Shown one piece after another: positions 51,351 through 60,676 of a DNA stretch of 64,000 bases (the first letter of the stretch is position 1; the number at the start of each line of letters is the position of its first letter). The stretch covers positions 1 to 64,000 of the forward strand of contig CACDUZ010000002.1 in assembly GCA_902556105.1 (NCBI GenBank), given 5' to 3'. Origin of the DNA: an uncultured SAR86 cluster bacterium (GTDB taxonomy: Bacteria; Pseudomonadota; Gammaproteobacteria; Magnimaribacterales; D2472). The notes beneath the pieces are model-generated. The model made no database searches, was not told the DNA's origin, and was given only the letters and a program-made list of their open reading frames with translations. Made by a program: the position numbers and the translations under genes.

Positions 51351-51665
51351 GTGAAAAAATTTCTATCTTTATTATTAATATTAAATTTTCAATTACTTGC
51401 TAATGAATTAACTATTATAGATGTTAGAACTCCTCAAGAATTTTTGTTGGGTCATATAGAAGGATCTGAAAATATTGAGTGGCAAGAAATATCAAGTATA
51501 GAAAATATTACTGACAAAGATAAAAAAATATTTCTTTATTGTCGAAGTGGCAATCGATCACAAAAAGCTACAAATATTTTATTAGATATAGGATATAAAG
51601 ATGTAACTAATCTTGGCAGTCTTCAAGATGCATCAGAATTTTTAAAAAGAAAAATCATTAAGTGA
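51351..51665 (+). CDS. Periplasmic rhodanese-like protein
   Basis: IDVRTPQEFLLGHIEGSENIEW, YCRSGNRS catalytic Cys loop; GTG start at 51351 gives a signal peptide. Confidence 0.87.
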   Translation: MKKFLSLLLILNFQLLANELTIIDVRTPQEFLLGHIEGSENIEWQEISSIENITDKDKKIFLYCRSGNRSQKATNILLDIGYKDVTNLGSLQDASEFLKRKIIK

Positions 51666-52585
51666 AGAATTTTTTTAATTTTCTATCAAGTTTCAATAAT
51701 AAAAAAATTATATGTTTTGATGGAGGCGGGGTAAGAACAATTGCTGCACTTGTCTTTTTAAAAAAACTTGAAGCAGAAAGTGGCAAAAAAACATCAGATA
51801 TTTTTGATATGTTTATTGGAACAAGTGCAGGCGCCCTAAATGCAGCCTGCTTTGCATTTGGAGGATTTTCTGCTGATAAAGTAAAAAAATACTGGTCAAA
51901 AAATTATACTGACAAGATAATGAAAAGTTCCTTCTTTTGGGACAAAGCATCGTTAGTTCAAGCAAGGCCAAGGTATGAGAATGAAGGTAAAATAGAAGTC
52001 CTTAATGAGATATTTAAATCAAATACCTTAAGCCAATCAAATAAACCTTTTTTATGCTACGCGTATGATATTGAAAAAAGAAGTCATGTCGTATTTGATT
52101 CTATAAATACACCTGATGTTACATTTGTAGATGCAATTGGTGCCTCTAGCGCAGCTCCAATGTACTTCCCAACATACCAAATGGATGACAAGGCATGGAT
52201 GATAGATGGAAGTATTATTACAAATAATCCAACATTGATTGGTTATTCCTATTCTAAAAAAATACTTGATACAAACAATATAAAGATATTAAGCCTTGGC
52301 TCAGGACAAAATAAAAATAAAATAGATGGAGACATGTCCACTAAGTGGGGAGGAGTTGGTTGGCTGAGAAACGACATTATGGGCATGCTTTTAGATTCAG
52401 AAATTCATAATGATATCTCAAATGAACTTTTTTCAGATAATTACCTAAGAGTTAACTCTTCCCTAGGAAAGGTAAACAGATTTTTAGATGATGATTCTGA
52501 AGAAAACTTAGAAAGAATACATTTAATGGGTATGGATTGGTGGTCTTTATATGGAGAAGAGGCATTAAAGTTTATCGAAAATTAA
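51662..52585 (+). CDS. Patatin-like phospholipase
   Basis: DGGGVRTIAAL oxyanion hole, GTSAG nucleophile, IDGSIITNNPT catalytic Asp; GTG start. Confidence 0.92.
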   Translation: MKNFFNFLSSFNNKKIICFDGGGVRTIAALVFLKKLEAESGKKTSDIFDMFIGTSAGALNAACFAFGGFSADKVKKYWSKNYTDKIMKSSFFWDKASLVQARPRYENEGKIEVLNEIFKSNTLSQSNKPFLCYAYDIEKRSHVVFDSINTPDVTFVDAIGASSAAPMYFPTYQMDDKAWMIDGSIITNNPTLIGYSYSKKILDTNNIKILSLGSGQNKNKIDGDMSTKWGGVGWLRNDIMGMLLDSEIHNDISNELFSDNYLRVNSSLGKVNRFLDDDSEENLERIHLMGMDWWSLYGEEALKFIEN

Positions 52586-52636
52586 AATAAACTAACCAAT
52601 TGACTATAAATTATCATACTTATTATATATTTTAAC

Positions 52637-52665
52637 TTGACATAAATTTACCAAAAAAGTCTAAT
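52637..52665 (+). promoter_or_regulatory. Putative sigma-70 promoter for the TonB-dependent receptor
   Basis: TTGACA (52637-52642), 17-bp spacer, TCTAAT (52660-52665). Confidence 0.55.
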
Positions 52666-52706
52666 AAAGCCTTCAATTCTCACTAATATGACCTAGGGGG
52701 TTTACT

Positions 52707-55700
52707 GTGAAAAAATATCTATTGTCATTAATTTTAATGATTCCACTTTCTTTTTATGTTTCAGCACAAGATAGTGATTCAACTGATGTCGAAGAAGTTG
52801 TTGTGAAGGGCATTAAATCAAGCTTGAAAGATGCTATCAACATTAAAAGAAGTAATGTTGGAGTTGTTGATGCTTTAACCGCAGAAGATCTTGGTAAGTT
52901 TCCAGATGGAAATTTAGCAGAGGCTCTATCAAGGTTAGTTGGTGTAACAACGGAAAGAAGCAATGATGAGGGAACTAAAGTTACTGTTCGTGGATTAGGC
53001 CCTGAATTCAATATGGTTACTCTTAATGGAAGAACTATGCCAACAGTTCCACCTCAATTTGGTGGTGGAAGATCATTTAATTTTGGTGATATTTCCGGTC
53101 ATGGTGTAGCTGCTGTTGAGGTATATAAATCTGCTAATGCTGTTTTACCGTCAGGTGGACTTGGTTCAACTATTAATATGGTAACAGCTAAACCTATTGG
53201 TGCTGATAAAGGTGGAGCCGCTAGTTTTAGACTTAATCATCATACAAAAAATGTTAACGGAGATGACCTTACTCCTGAATTAGATTTCATTTATATTACA
53301 AATGGAGAATTTTTAGGAAATTCATGGGGGTTCTCAATATCAGGCTCTCATCAAGAAAGACATAATAGAGAAGAGGGAACTAACGAGATTACATGGTTGC
53401 CAAGTGATCAAAGAGGATATCAAGTTCCACCTACTGTAGCGATTACTTCATCTAACCAAAGATCTGACGGTGTTTTCTTTTACCCTGAAGCTCTCTATTA
53501 TAAATATAAAGATAATCAAAGTTTTAGAGATAACATTCAAACAACTTTTCAATATGATTTTGGCAAGGTTGTAATGACATTAGACTATACAGCTTCAAGT
53601 ACAAGTTTTGAGTTTACTGGATTAACCGCAGGCTCATATTTTGGAGGCTGGTCTGCAACTGAAATGACTGTCAATGAGAGAGGGGCTGTTATGAGTGCAA
53701 CTCAAAACGCACTTCCAGATGGCGACAGCCTTACAAATAATTTTGAATACGGAGATTCAGATAATAATAATAAATCCATTGGTTTAAATTTTGATATTGA
53801 AATTAATGATAATTTAAGTCTAAGCATTGATTATCATGATTCGTTTGCTGGCTTTAAAGGCAACCCTGGTGGACCACAAAATAATGTTCTTGCATTTTCA
53901 AATGGTGCATGGGGCGCATATGGTTGGTGGCCTGTTCAGGAAGCATCAGGATACTTAAGAGCTAGATCTTTTGATTTTAATACAAGTAAAGTCGGAGCTC
54001 TTACATATAGCATGGATAAAAATTTCCAAGGTACTCCATTAGATGTTTCAAGGTTTGAGGCAAGTGATTTAGGTCCAAGAGAAGCATTTTTGCATTATCA
54101 GGATAGAGACAGTGATCTTGAACAACTTCAAATTATAGGCACATGGGATAATAATGATGGCATATTCATGGAGTCACTTTCATCTTTAGAGTTTGGTTTC
54201 TCTCAGATGGATACCAGGTTCCAAAATCAAAAATGGTTTAATCAATTGCTTAATGGAAAACTTGATCCAGGTAATCCTGTGAATATGACATATGCATTTA
54301 TGCCAGATGATGTATTCACTTTAGTTGATGCAAATAATTATCTTGGTTCTGGTGTTCCTTTTTATTATTTTGATATTTCTAAAGAGGATGCTCTGTATTG
54401 GTTTGGTGCAGCTGGTTTTGTTGGAGATTTTTCTTCAGGTGATGGATCTTGGTGGAATAACAGTAATTCACCATATCAGTGGCCTGCAGAATGTATTGCC
54501 AATGATGCATTTGATGCAGACGGTAATCCAAATGGTCTAGGAACCAATGTTGGATATGACGGAAACAGATCATCAACAAGAGGAGTAGTTGATGGATGTT
54601 TTGGAAGCAGAGATTCAAATGGAATTATTACCGAAGAACTAAATTCAATATTTGTAAATATGAATTTTGAAACTGAAATGAATGGTATTCCAGTCAAAGC
54701 ACAAATAGGACTTCGTTATGAAGAGGAAGAAAGAGCTTCATCTGCGCTCACAACTGTTCCTACAAATACTGCATGGAGTCTTGGGGCATTTATGTACGGA
54801 GATAAAGTTGGTGTAATCACTGATGAAGTTGTGTATACAGGTTTAGGTGATTCAGACTATTTCCTACCAAATATAAATGCTTCTTTTGAGATTGCTGAAA
54901 ATAAGATTGTAAGAACAGCACTGAGTAAAACAATTGCAAGACCTTCATTAGAACAATTAGATTCTACTGTTAGTGTAGGTGCTTTTGATTCAAGATACCC
55001 ACTTACAATAAGTTCAGGAAATCCAAATCTTCAACCATATGAATCAGTAAATTTAGATTTAGCTTATGAGCACTACTATGCTGAAGGAAGTTATTTTGCT
55101 GTGAATTACTTTAGAAAAGAAATTAAAGATTATCATGGGGCGGGTTTGACAAGCGGTCCTTTCAATAATGTTAGAGACGTTACTAATGGTCCAAGAGGAG
55201 AGCTAATTGTTCCTGAGAATGATGATGCTCTATGTCAATGGACTGCATCTCAAGGTTATTGGGCATGCGGATGGTCAAATGCTTATGATTGGGCTTGGCT
55301 TGTGAACACCAACTTCTCATTTGGCTGTGGTGACTCAACAGCCTGTGTTCCAGATGCTAACACTGGCAATGCTGTCTTTATTGGCGATGAAAACGATCCC
55401 TTTTATGTCTTTAATCTTGCACAACCAATCAATCAATATGATGGGACTATAGATGGATTCGAGGTCGCTGTTCAGCATCTATTTGAAAATAACTTTGGTG
55501 TTGTTGCAAATGCTACTATGGTTGGTGGTGATACAGATGCAGATCCAGCAGCATTAGGAGAACAGTTTGCACTGCCAGGATTTGGTGATGCTGCAAACTT
55601 CTCAGTATTTTATGAAGACGATAGGATGAGAGCAAGATTATCATATAACTGGAAAGGTGAAACTTTCGCAGGTATGGATCAGTACAATCCATTGTATATT

Positions 55701-55883
55701 GTTGAAAGAGATCAAATTGACTTTACAGCAACATATACCGTTTCTGATAGCACACAGGTATTTTTTGAAGCTATTAACATCACCGATTCTGAGGTTGAGT
55801 TATTTTCAAGATATGAAGAAATGTTGTTCTTATATCAAGATCATGGACCAATATTTAAAGCAGGATTTAGAGTTAGTTTTTAA
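52707..55883 (+). CDS. TonB-dependent receptor
   Basis: Signal peptide; plug domain (EEVVVKGIKSSLKDAINIKR...GKFPDGNLAEALSRLVGVTTER); C-terminal Phe (KAGFRVSF); GTG start with agggggt upstream. Confidence 0.95.
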   Translation: MKKYLLSLILMIPLSFYVSAQDSDSTDVEEVVVKGIKSSLKDAINIKRSNVGVVDALTAEDLGKFPDGNLAEALSRLVGVTTERSNDEGTKVTVRGLGPEFNMVTLNGRTMPTVPPQFGGGRSFNFGDISGHGVAAVEVYKSANAVLPSGGLGSTINMVTAKPIGADKGGAASFRLNHHTKNVNGDDLTPELDFIYITNGEFLGNSWGFSISGSHQERHNREEGTNEITWLPSDQRGYQVPPTVAITSSNQRSDGVFFYPEALYYKYKDNQSFRDNIQTTFQYDFGKVVMTLDYTASSTSFEFTGLTAGSYFGGWSATEMTVNERGAVMSATQNALPDGDSLTNNFEYGDSDNNNKSIGLNFDIEINDNLSLSIDYHDSFAGFKGNPGGPQNNVLAFSNGAWGAYGWWPVQEASGYLRARSFDFNTSKVGALTYSMDKNFQGTPLDVSRFEASDLGPREAFLHYQDRDSDLEQLQIIGTWDNNDGIFMESLSSLEFGFSQMDTRFQNQKWFNQLLNGKLDPGNPVNMTYAFMPDDVFTLVDANNYLGSGVPFYYFDISKEDALYWFGAAGFVGDFSSGDGSWWNNSNSPYQWPAECIANDAFDADGNPNGLGTNVGYDGNRSSTRGVVDGCFGSRDSNGIITEELNSIFVNMNFETEMNGIPVKAQIGLRYEEEERASSALTTVPTNTAWSLGAFMYGDKVGVITDEVVYTGLGDSDYFLPNINASFEIAENKIVRTALSKTIARPSLEQLDSTVSVGAFDSRYPLTISSGNPNLQPYESVNLDLAYEHYYAEGSYFAVNYFRKEIKDYHGAGLTSGPFNNVRDVTNGPRGELIVPENDDALCQWTASQGYWACGWSNAYDWAWLVNTNFSFGCGDSTACVPDANTGNAVFIGDENDPFYVFNLAQPINQYDGTIDGFEVAVQHLFENNFGVVANATMVGGDTDADPAALGEQFALPGFGDAANFSVFYEDDRMRARLSYNWKGETFAGMDQYNPLYIVERDQIDFTATYTVSDSTQVFFEAINITDSEVELFSRYEEMLFLYQDHGPIFKAGFRVSF

Positions 55884-55903
55884 CTATCATATAAATATTT
55901 ATT

Positions 55904-55927
55904 AAAGAGGGCATAGCCCTCTTTTTT
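55904..55927 (+). terminator. Rho-independent terminator
   Basis: aagagggc-ata-gccctcttttttat. Confidence 0.82.
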
Positions 55928-55941
55928 ATATATAATTAATT

Positions 55942-58233
55942 GTGCGTATAATTCAGGTCATTATTATTACAGTTGCTTTAGTCTCATGTGGAGGAGGGGG
56001 CGGCGGTGGTGGTAGCAGTCCATCTGTACCATTTTTAATTTCTTTAGGCCTAAATTCGTTTAGCGTAGATGAAGATTCAAGTTTTTCTGGTTCTATAGCT
56101 GCCTCAGCCAACGAATCTGTTACTTTTACTTATTCTATTAATACTGAGCCAACAAATGGATCACTTACACTTTCATCAACTAGCGCACAAATATCATATA
56201 CACCAAATACAAATTATTACGGGTCAGATCAATTTACATATACGGTCAGTGCTTCAAACAATACAACCAAATCTGGAACAGTCAACATAACGGTTAACTC
56301 TGTTAATGATCCTCCCTCAATAATATTATTAGAAACTAATGATTCATATGAAAATATTTATTCTGATGAAACTTTTACTATTAAAGTTCAAGTTGATGAT
56401 GTTGATAATGAAATTTCAGAATTAGTCTTTTCATCTAGCAGCGTCTATGGTGATTTGAATACCTCATATAATTCTGTGGATAGTATTATTTCCATTGATA
56501 CAGCAGATTATAGCTTTGCCGGACCTCTGGATATCGACTTAACTGTTTCAGATAATATTGATTCAGCCTCAACTCAAGTAAAATTTTGGAATTTAAAAAA
56601 AATCTCAGATGACCAATCAATTAATTCAGTTTATACATTTCTTGGAAATCACCTTAACAATGACAGGCGGGTCAATTACGTAATATTTGTAGATGCTTTT
56701 GAAGATTCTGCATTAATTGGAATACGTCAAGGCTTAAGAGAGTGGATCGATTTCATAAATGATGATGGCATTGAGTATTTCGTTAACAATTTTTTCAACA
56801 TCAATATAATTGAATTAAGCTCTGATGAAACTCGCCTTAAAATTCAAACAGGTAGAACCATCAAAGAAGATAATGATTTTGACTCGATGACTGATGATGA
56901 AATTGATGAATTTTATGATGGTATATTTTCTGAAAATGGCTGCGGCCTAAGAGACGACAATATGTATTGTTTCAACAGTGAATTTGTTACAAGCGCAGAA
57001 GACCTTATTAAAAGTTATGGGATAAATGACATTGATAATATTTCAGTTTTAACATCTACAGAGGGAAGAGGAACAGCATGTGGGGGTTGTAGTACACCAA
57101 TTAATATACAAGATGTTTTTATTGGAACTAATGCCTCACAAGATGTATACATTAGATTGGTAATGGCCACTTTGAAGCATGAATTTGGACATTCTTTTAA
57201 TGACATGGCAGATGAGTATAGATCAGATTATTGGGACCCAGAAGAAAATCCCGATGGATCAATTAACTGCCAGTCAGTTGAAGATTATTATGATGATTTA
57301 ATAGAATATGACTTGGATGAAAATGGAGTTATTGATGATGATGAAAATACAGAAATTGAACGGGATGGTTTAATATTTGATTGGGGATGTGGTTGGGTTG
57401 ATGCAAGTCCAAATACAACATCTGAAGATCAACCAGAGTCTTTTAAATGGAAACATCACTTTAACAACCCTGATAATATTCCTGGTTATCATGATGAAAA
57501 CACAACAGAGGGTTTAGGGATATTTAAAGGAACTTACTATGGCATAGAACATACATCTAGACCGTCTTATGAAAACATCATGGGTAGTCCAAATAGAGAG
57601 GATCGAGAGCAATGGTGGTATTTTGGTAACAAAACACCGGCAATGTCTTGGGATAAAGTTGGAGTTGAAAGTTTTGTCATACAGGCACTTAAATATCAAG
57701 GCCTACACAATCTTAATCATCAATTTAGTAATACTGGTGTGGCGATCACTCTTGATTTTGTTATACCAGATGATATTTTTGAAATCAGATGGTTTATTGA
57801 TGGCATTGAAAATGATTCTTATAAAAACTTAACTTCGCTTACTATCTCTAAGAAGAACTCAGGATGGGAGAAGATTGCCTATAGGATTTTCGAAAAAAAT
57901 AATGAATCAAATTTTATATCAGTAGAAGACCCTCTTGAGTCATATGCAGATGTATATCAAGGTTTTTTTACATCATTCAATCAATTGCATTATTGTGATG
58001 AGCCTTATTCAGATGTTGAAGGATATGATGATAGTATCTGTCACGGAACGGTAACTGCTTACGATATTCAAGAAGATGGAACAAATGCTTATGGAGCATA
58101 CGAAGTTAAAGCCTTTAATGACTTAATGACTTTATATTGCTCGGACTGTAATGAAAACAGCCACTGGATGGAGTATTTTATTGAATATTCAGGTCTTGGC
58201 GGCCAGATGGTAATAAACTGGAGCAACTTTTGA
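55942..58233 (+). CDS. Cadherin-like/Ig-like lipoprotein with M64-like metallopeptidase domain
   Basis: Lipobox LVSC plus poly-Gly; Ig-like repeats (GSDQFTYTVSASN..VNITVNSVNDPP); HEFGHSFNDMADEY zinc motif; GTG start. Confidence 0.82.
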   Translation: MRIIQVIIITVALVSCGGGGGGGGSSPSVPFLISLGLNSFSVDEDSSFSGSIAASANESVTFTYSINTEPTNGSLTLSSTSAQISYTPNTNYYGSDQFTYTVSASNNTTKSGTVNITVNSVNDPPSIILLETNDSYENIYSDETFTIKVQVDDVDNEISELVFSSSSVYGDLNTSYNSVDSIISIDTADYSFAGPLDIDLTVSDNIDSASTQVKFWNLKKISDDQSINSVYTFLGNHLNNDRRVNYVIFVDAFEDSALIGIRQGLREWIDFINDDGIEYFVNNFFNINIIELSSDETRLKIQTGRTIKEDNDFDSMTDDEIDEFYDGIFSENGCGLRDDNMYCFNSEFVTSAEDLIKSYGINDIDNISVLTSTEGRGTACGGCSTPINIQDVFIGTNASQDVYIRLVMATLKHEFGHSFNDMADEYRSDYWDPEENPDGSINCQSVEDYYDDLIEYDLDENGVIDDDENTEIERDGLIFDWGCGWVDASPNTTSEDQPESFKWKHHFNNPDNIPGYHDENTTEGLGIFKGTYYGIEHTSRPSYENIMGSPNREDREQWWYFGNKTPAMSWDKVGVESFVIQALKYQGLHNLNHQFSNTGVAITLDFVIPDDIFEIRWFIDGIENDSYKNLTSLTISKKNSGWEKIAYRIFEKNNESNFISVEDPLESYADVYQGFFTSFNQLHYCDEPYSDVEGYDDSICHGTVTAYDIQEDGTNAYGAYEVKAFNDLMTLYCSDCNENSHWMEYFIEYSGLGGQMVINWSNF

Positions 58234-58685
58234 AATTTTTCTTAATATTTTTTATTTTTTTAATTTCTAATCCAATACTTGCTGATTTAAATTTAAAAAT
58301 TAATCATCATGGTGATATTATCAATTTACAAAGCATAAATAAGAATCAAATTAGTTTAAGGGAAGTTGAATTTGATAAAGAAATAAAGTTTTCATCTGAA
58401 TTAATAAAAAAATATTTAAAGCATGTTTCAGAAGTTATTCCTGTAAATACTTTTGTTGTTCTATATGGAGATGAGGATGGCATAGTTAATGAGCTAGACA
58501 GGACATATTCTTTGAAAGAAATATCTCTTTCACATACTGGGGAAGACCATAATCATGATCCAAAAAAGTTTCATCACGATGATATAGAAATAGAAATTGA
58601 ATTAGATCAAAATCAGAAATCTGTTTTTATACTTCAAAAAAGGAAAACAGCATTAAGACCAATTACTAAATTAATTATAAATTAA
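58230..58685 (+). CDS. Small secreted His/Asp-rich hypothetical protein
   Basis: Signal peptide; HTGEDHNHDPKKFHHDD; TTG start overlapping the upstream TGA (TTGA). Confidence 0.55.
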   Translation: MKFFLIFFIFLISNPILADLNLKINHHGDIINLQSINKNQISLREVEFDKEIKFSSELIKKYLKHVSEVIPVNTFVVLYGDEDGIVNELDRTYSLKEISLSHTGEDHNHDPKKFHHDDIEIEIELDQNQKSVFILQKRKTALRPITKLIIN

Positions 58686-58720
58686 ATTTTGCCATAACTA
58701 TTGTAAGAAATTATGTATGT

Positions 58721-59788
58721 ATGTATAGTCAACTTCACTTTTTAGCGGTACTAGCTCAGTTGGTAGAGCGTCTGCTTGCCAAGCAGAAGGCCGCCGGTTC
58801 GAGACCGGCGTACCGCACCAATAATAATAAAAAAATAAGACTTTCAGGTTTTATCTTATTTTTTTTTACCCTTACATCATGTGGGGGTGGTGGATCTTCA
58901 AACATAAATGAAACCACTGATAGCAATTCTAACCAAGATACAAATATCAATTCAGAAGTATGCTCAAATGCCGGTAGGGATGGATTAACAAAGTGTGATT
59001 TAAAACATGACGGTCTTGATAGATTCTATTATGTTTATAGACCATCTAATTTAGATTCAAACAAGAGCATACCTATTTTATTTGCCCTTCACGGATATGG
59101 ATCTTCAGCTTCAAGACACTTAAGCTACACAAACTATTTCTCAATAGCAGATACAAATAATTTTATTGTTATATTTCCTCAAGGAACAACTACGACAATA
59201 CTGTCTTCGCATTGGAATGTAGGTGGGTGGACTTCTTCAAGCACAGTAAAAGATATTGAATTTATAGATACGATTATTAATTTGATTAAGGACAAGATTC
59301 AAATTGATGAAACAAGAATATACTCATCTGGAATGTCTAATGGTGGCTACATGAGTTACCATCTTGCATGCAACCTAAGTGAAAGGTTTGCAGCCATTGC
59401 ATCAATTACAGGTTCAATGACTAATGAAACATTTAATAATTGTTCTCCATCTCATCCAATCCCAGTTCTTCAAATTCATGGACTTCTTGATATCGTTGTT
59501 CCTTATGCAGGAAATTCAGGCTCAAAAAGCATACCCGATGTCATTGATTATTGGGTTAATTTTAATTCATGCAATATAGAACCGAATAAGGTCATAAAAT
59601 ATTCGAATGACTTAGATTTAATTATTTATGATACTTATGAGAATTGTTTAAATAATGTTGATGTTAAATTGATACTTCACCCCCAAATGGGTCATACGTG
59701 GCCAAGTTTAAATGAATATAATGTTAGTGCTTCCAATGAGGTTTGGGATTTTGTGTCAAGATACGATATTTATGGCTTGATCGATTAG
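58721..59788 (+). CDS. Polyhydroxybutyrate depolymerase / feruloyl-esterase-like lipoprotein; start unresolved
   Basis: FALHGYGSSAS, SSGMSNGGYMSYHLAC nucleophile elbow, LQIHGLLDIVVPY, lipobox LTSC-GGGG. Residues ~9-33 of the listed ORF are translated tRNA-Gly and probably not protein. Confidence 0.75.
   Translation: MYSQLHFLAVLAQLVERLLAKQKAAGSRPAYRTNNNKKIRLSGFILFFFTLTSCGGGGSSNINETTDSNSNQDTNINSEVCSNAGRDGLTKCDLKHDGLDRFYYVYRPSNLDSNKSIPILFALHGYGSSASRHLSYTNYFSIADTNNFIVIFPQGTTTTILSSHWNVGGWTSSSTVKDIEFIDTIINLIKDKIQIDETRIYSSGMSNGGYMSYHLACNLSERFAAIASITGSMTNETFNNCSPSHPIPVLQIHGLLDIVVPYAGNSGSKSIPDVIDYWVNFNSCNIEPNKVIKYSNDLDLIIYDTYENCLNNVDVKLILHPQMGHTWPSLNEYNVSASNEVWDFVSRYDIYGLID
58745..58820 (+). tRNA. 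tRNA-Gly (anticodon GCC), 3' CCA encoded
   Basis: 76-nt cloverleaf: acceptor GCGGTAC/GTACCGC, anticodon arm TCTGC-TTGCCAA-GCAGA, T-arm GCCGG-TTCGAGA-CCGGC, CCA. Confidence 0.96.
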
Positions 59789-59869
59789 ATAAAGAATATA
59801 TACATAATTACCAACAATATACTTATTTTTATAAGTATAATAATTAGTCATAAATAGAGGAGAAAAATT

Positions 59870-60616
59870 ATGAAATTACTTATTAGTTTAAGTGTGATAT
59901 TGAGTTTTGTGGTGTCTGCAGATGGTCACGAAGCCTCAGAATATAAATATGAACCTGACATGAATCAAGCAGAATATTATATTGGTCATTTTAATAAAGG
60001 AAAAGATCTTGAAGATCTTCAGAATTGGTATGAGAAATTTGCTGAATGGGCAGACAAGCAAGGTAGTACATATGACAATATGACAGTCGCACTACTCACA
60101 CCTTATTTTCATAATGATCTAACATCAATTGATGTTATTTGGGCTAACAACTGGCCTGATCAAGTTGAACAGTATGCTGGACTTGAAGCTTGGGTCTCTG
60201 GCGGCCAAAAACTGCTTGAAAGTTTACCTGTAACCAATCATACCGTTACTAGCACAACTCAAATGGTTGTATCAACACCAGATTCTATTGAACCAGGCGC
60301 TATGATGATGGCAGTTTATTCAGATTGCAACCTTGATGAAGGCGTTACTCTTAGAACCGCATATGACTCATATAAAGATTTTGCAATTTATGCTAAATCA
60401 GTTGGTGATACTGTTGGAAGAAAATTAATTGTTCCTAATGCTGGATATAACGGAGATGCAGATTTTGTTCGACTTCTTTATACATCATCTATTTCTGCAA
60501 TGGGCGTAAATGGAAAACTTTATTGGGATGAAATAGCTGAATCAGAAGCTGGTAAAAATCTAACAGGTTTTTCATGTTCAAATCCTAGAGAGTATGTTGG
60601 AATGTCCATGAGATAA
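59870..60616 (+). CDS. Hypothetical secreted protein with two similar halves
   Basis: Signal peptide MKLLISLSVILSFVVSADG; strong RBS (aggag). Confidence 0.65.
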   Translation: MKLLISLSVILSFVVSADGHEASEYKYEPDMNQAEYYIGHFNKGKDLEDLQNWYEKFAEWADKQGSTYDNMTVALLTPYFHNDLTSIDVIWANNWPDQVEQYAGLEAWVSGGQKLLESLPVTNHTVTSTTQMVVSTPDSIEPGAMMMAVYSDCNLDEGVTLRTAYDSYKDFAIYAKSVGDTVGRKLIVPNAGYNGDADFVRLLYTSSISAMGVNGKLYWDEIAESEAGKNLTGFSCSNPREYVGMSMR

Positions 60617-60632
60617 TAAGAAAAACTTTTAC

Positions 60633-60659
60633 AAAAGGGAGCATAAGCTCCCTTTTTTT
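60633..60659 (+). terminator. Rho-independent terminator
   Basis: aaaagggagc-ataa-gctcccttttttt. Confidence 0.82.
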
Positions 60660-60676
60660 GTGCTTCTTTATTTAGT

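Noticed and set aside
51662-52585. Patatin as a CBASS/anti-phage effector
   Set aside because: No cyclic-nucleotide synthase, E1/E2/JAB or other defence genes next to it; neighbours are rhodanese, GMC oxidoreductase and TonB receptor.
34406-58820. tRNA genes as integration sites for mobile elements
   Set aside because: No integrase, phage genes or duplicated tRNA 3' ends seen beside the three tRNAs.
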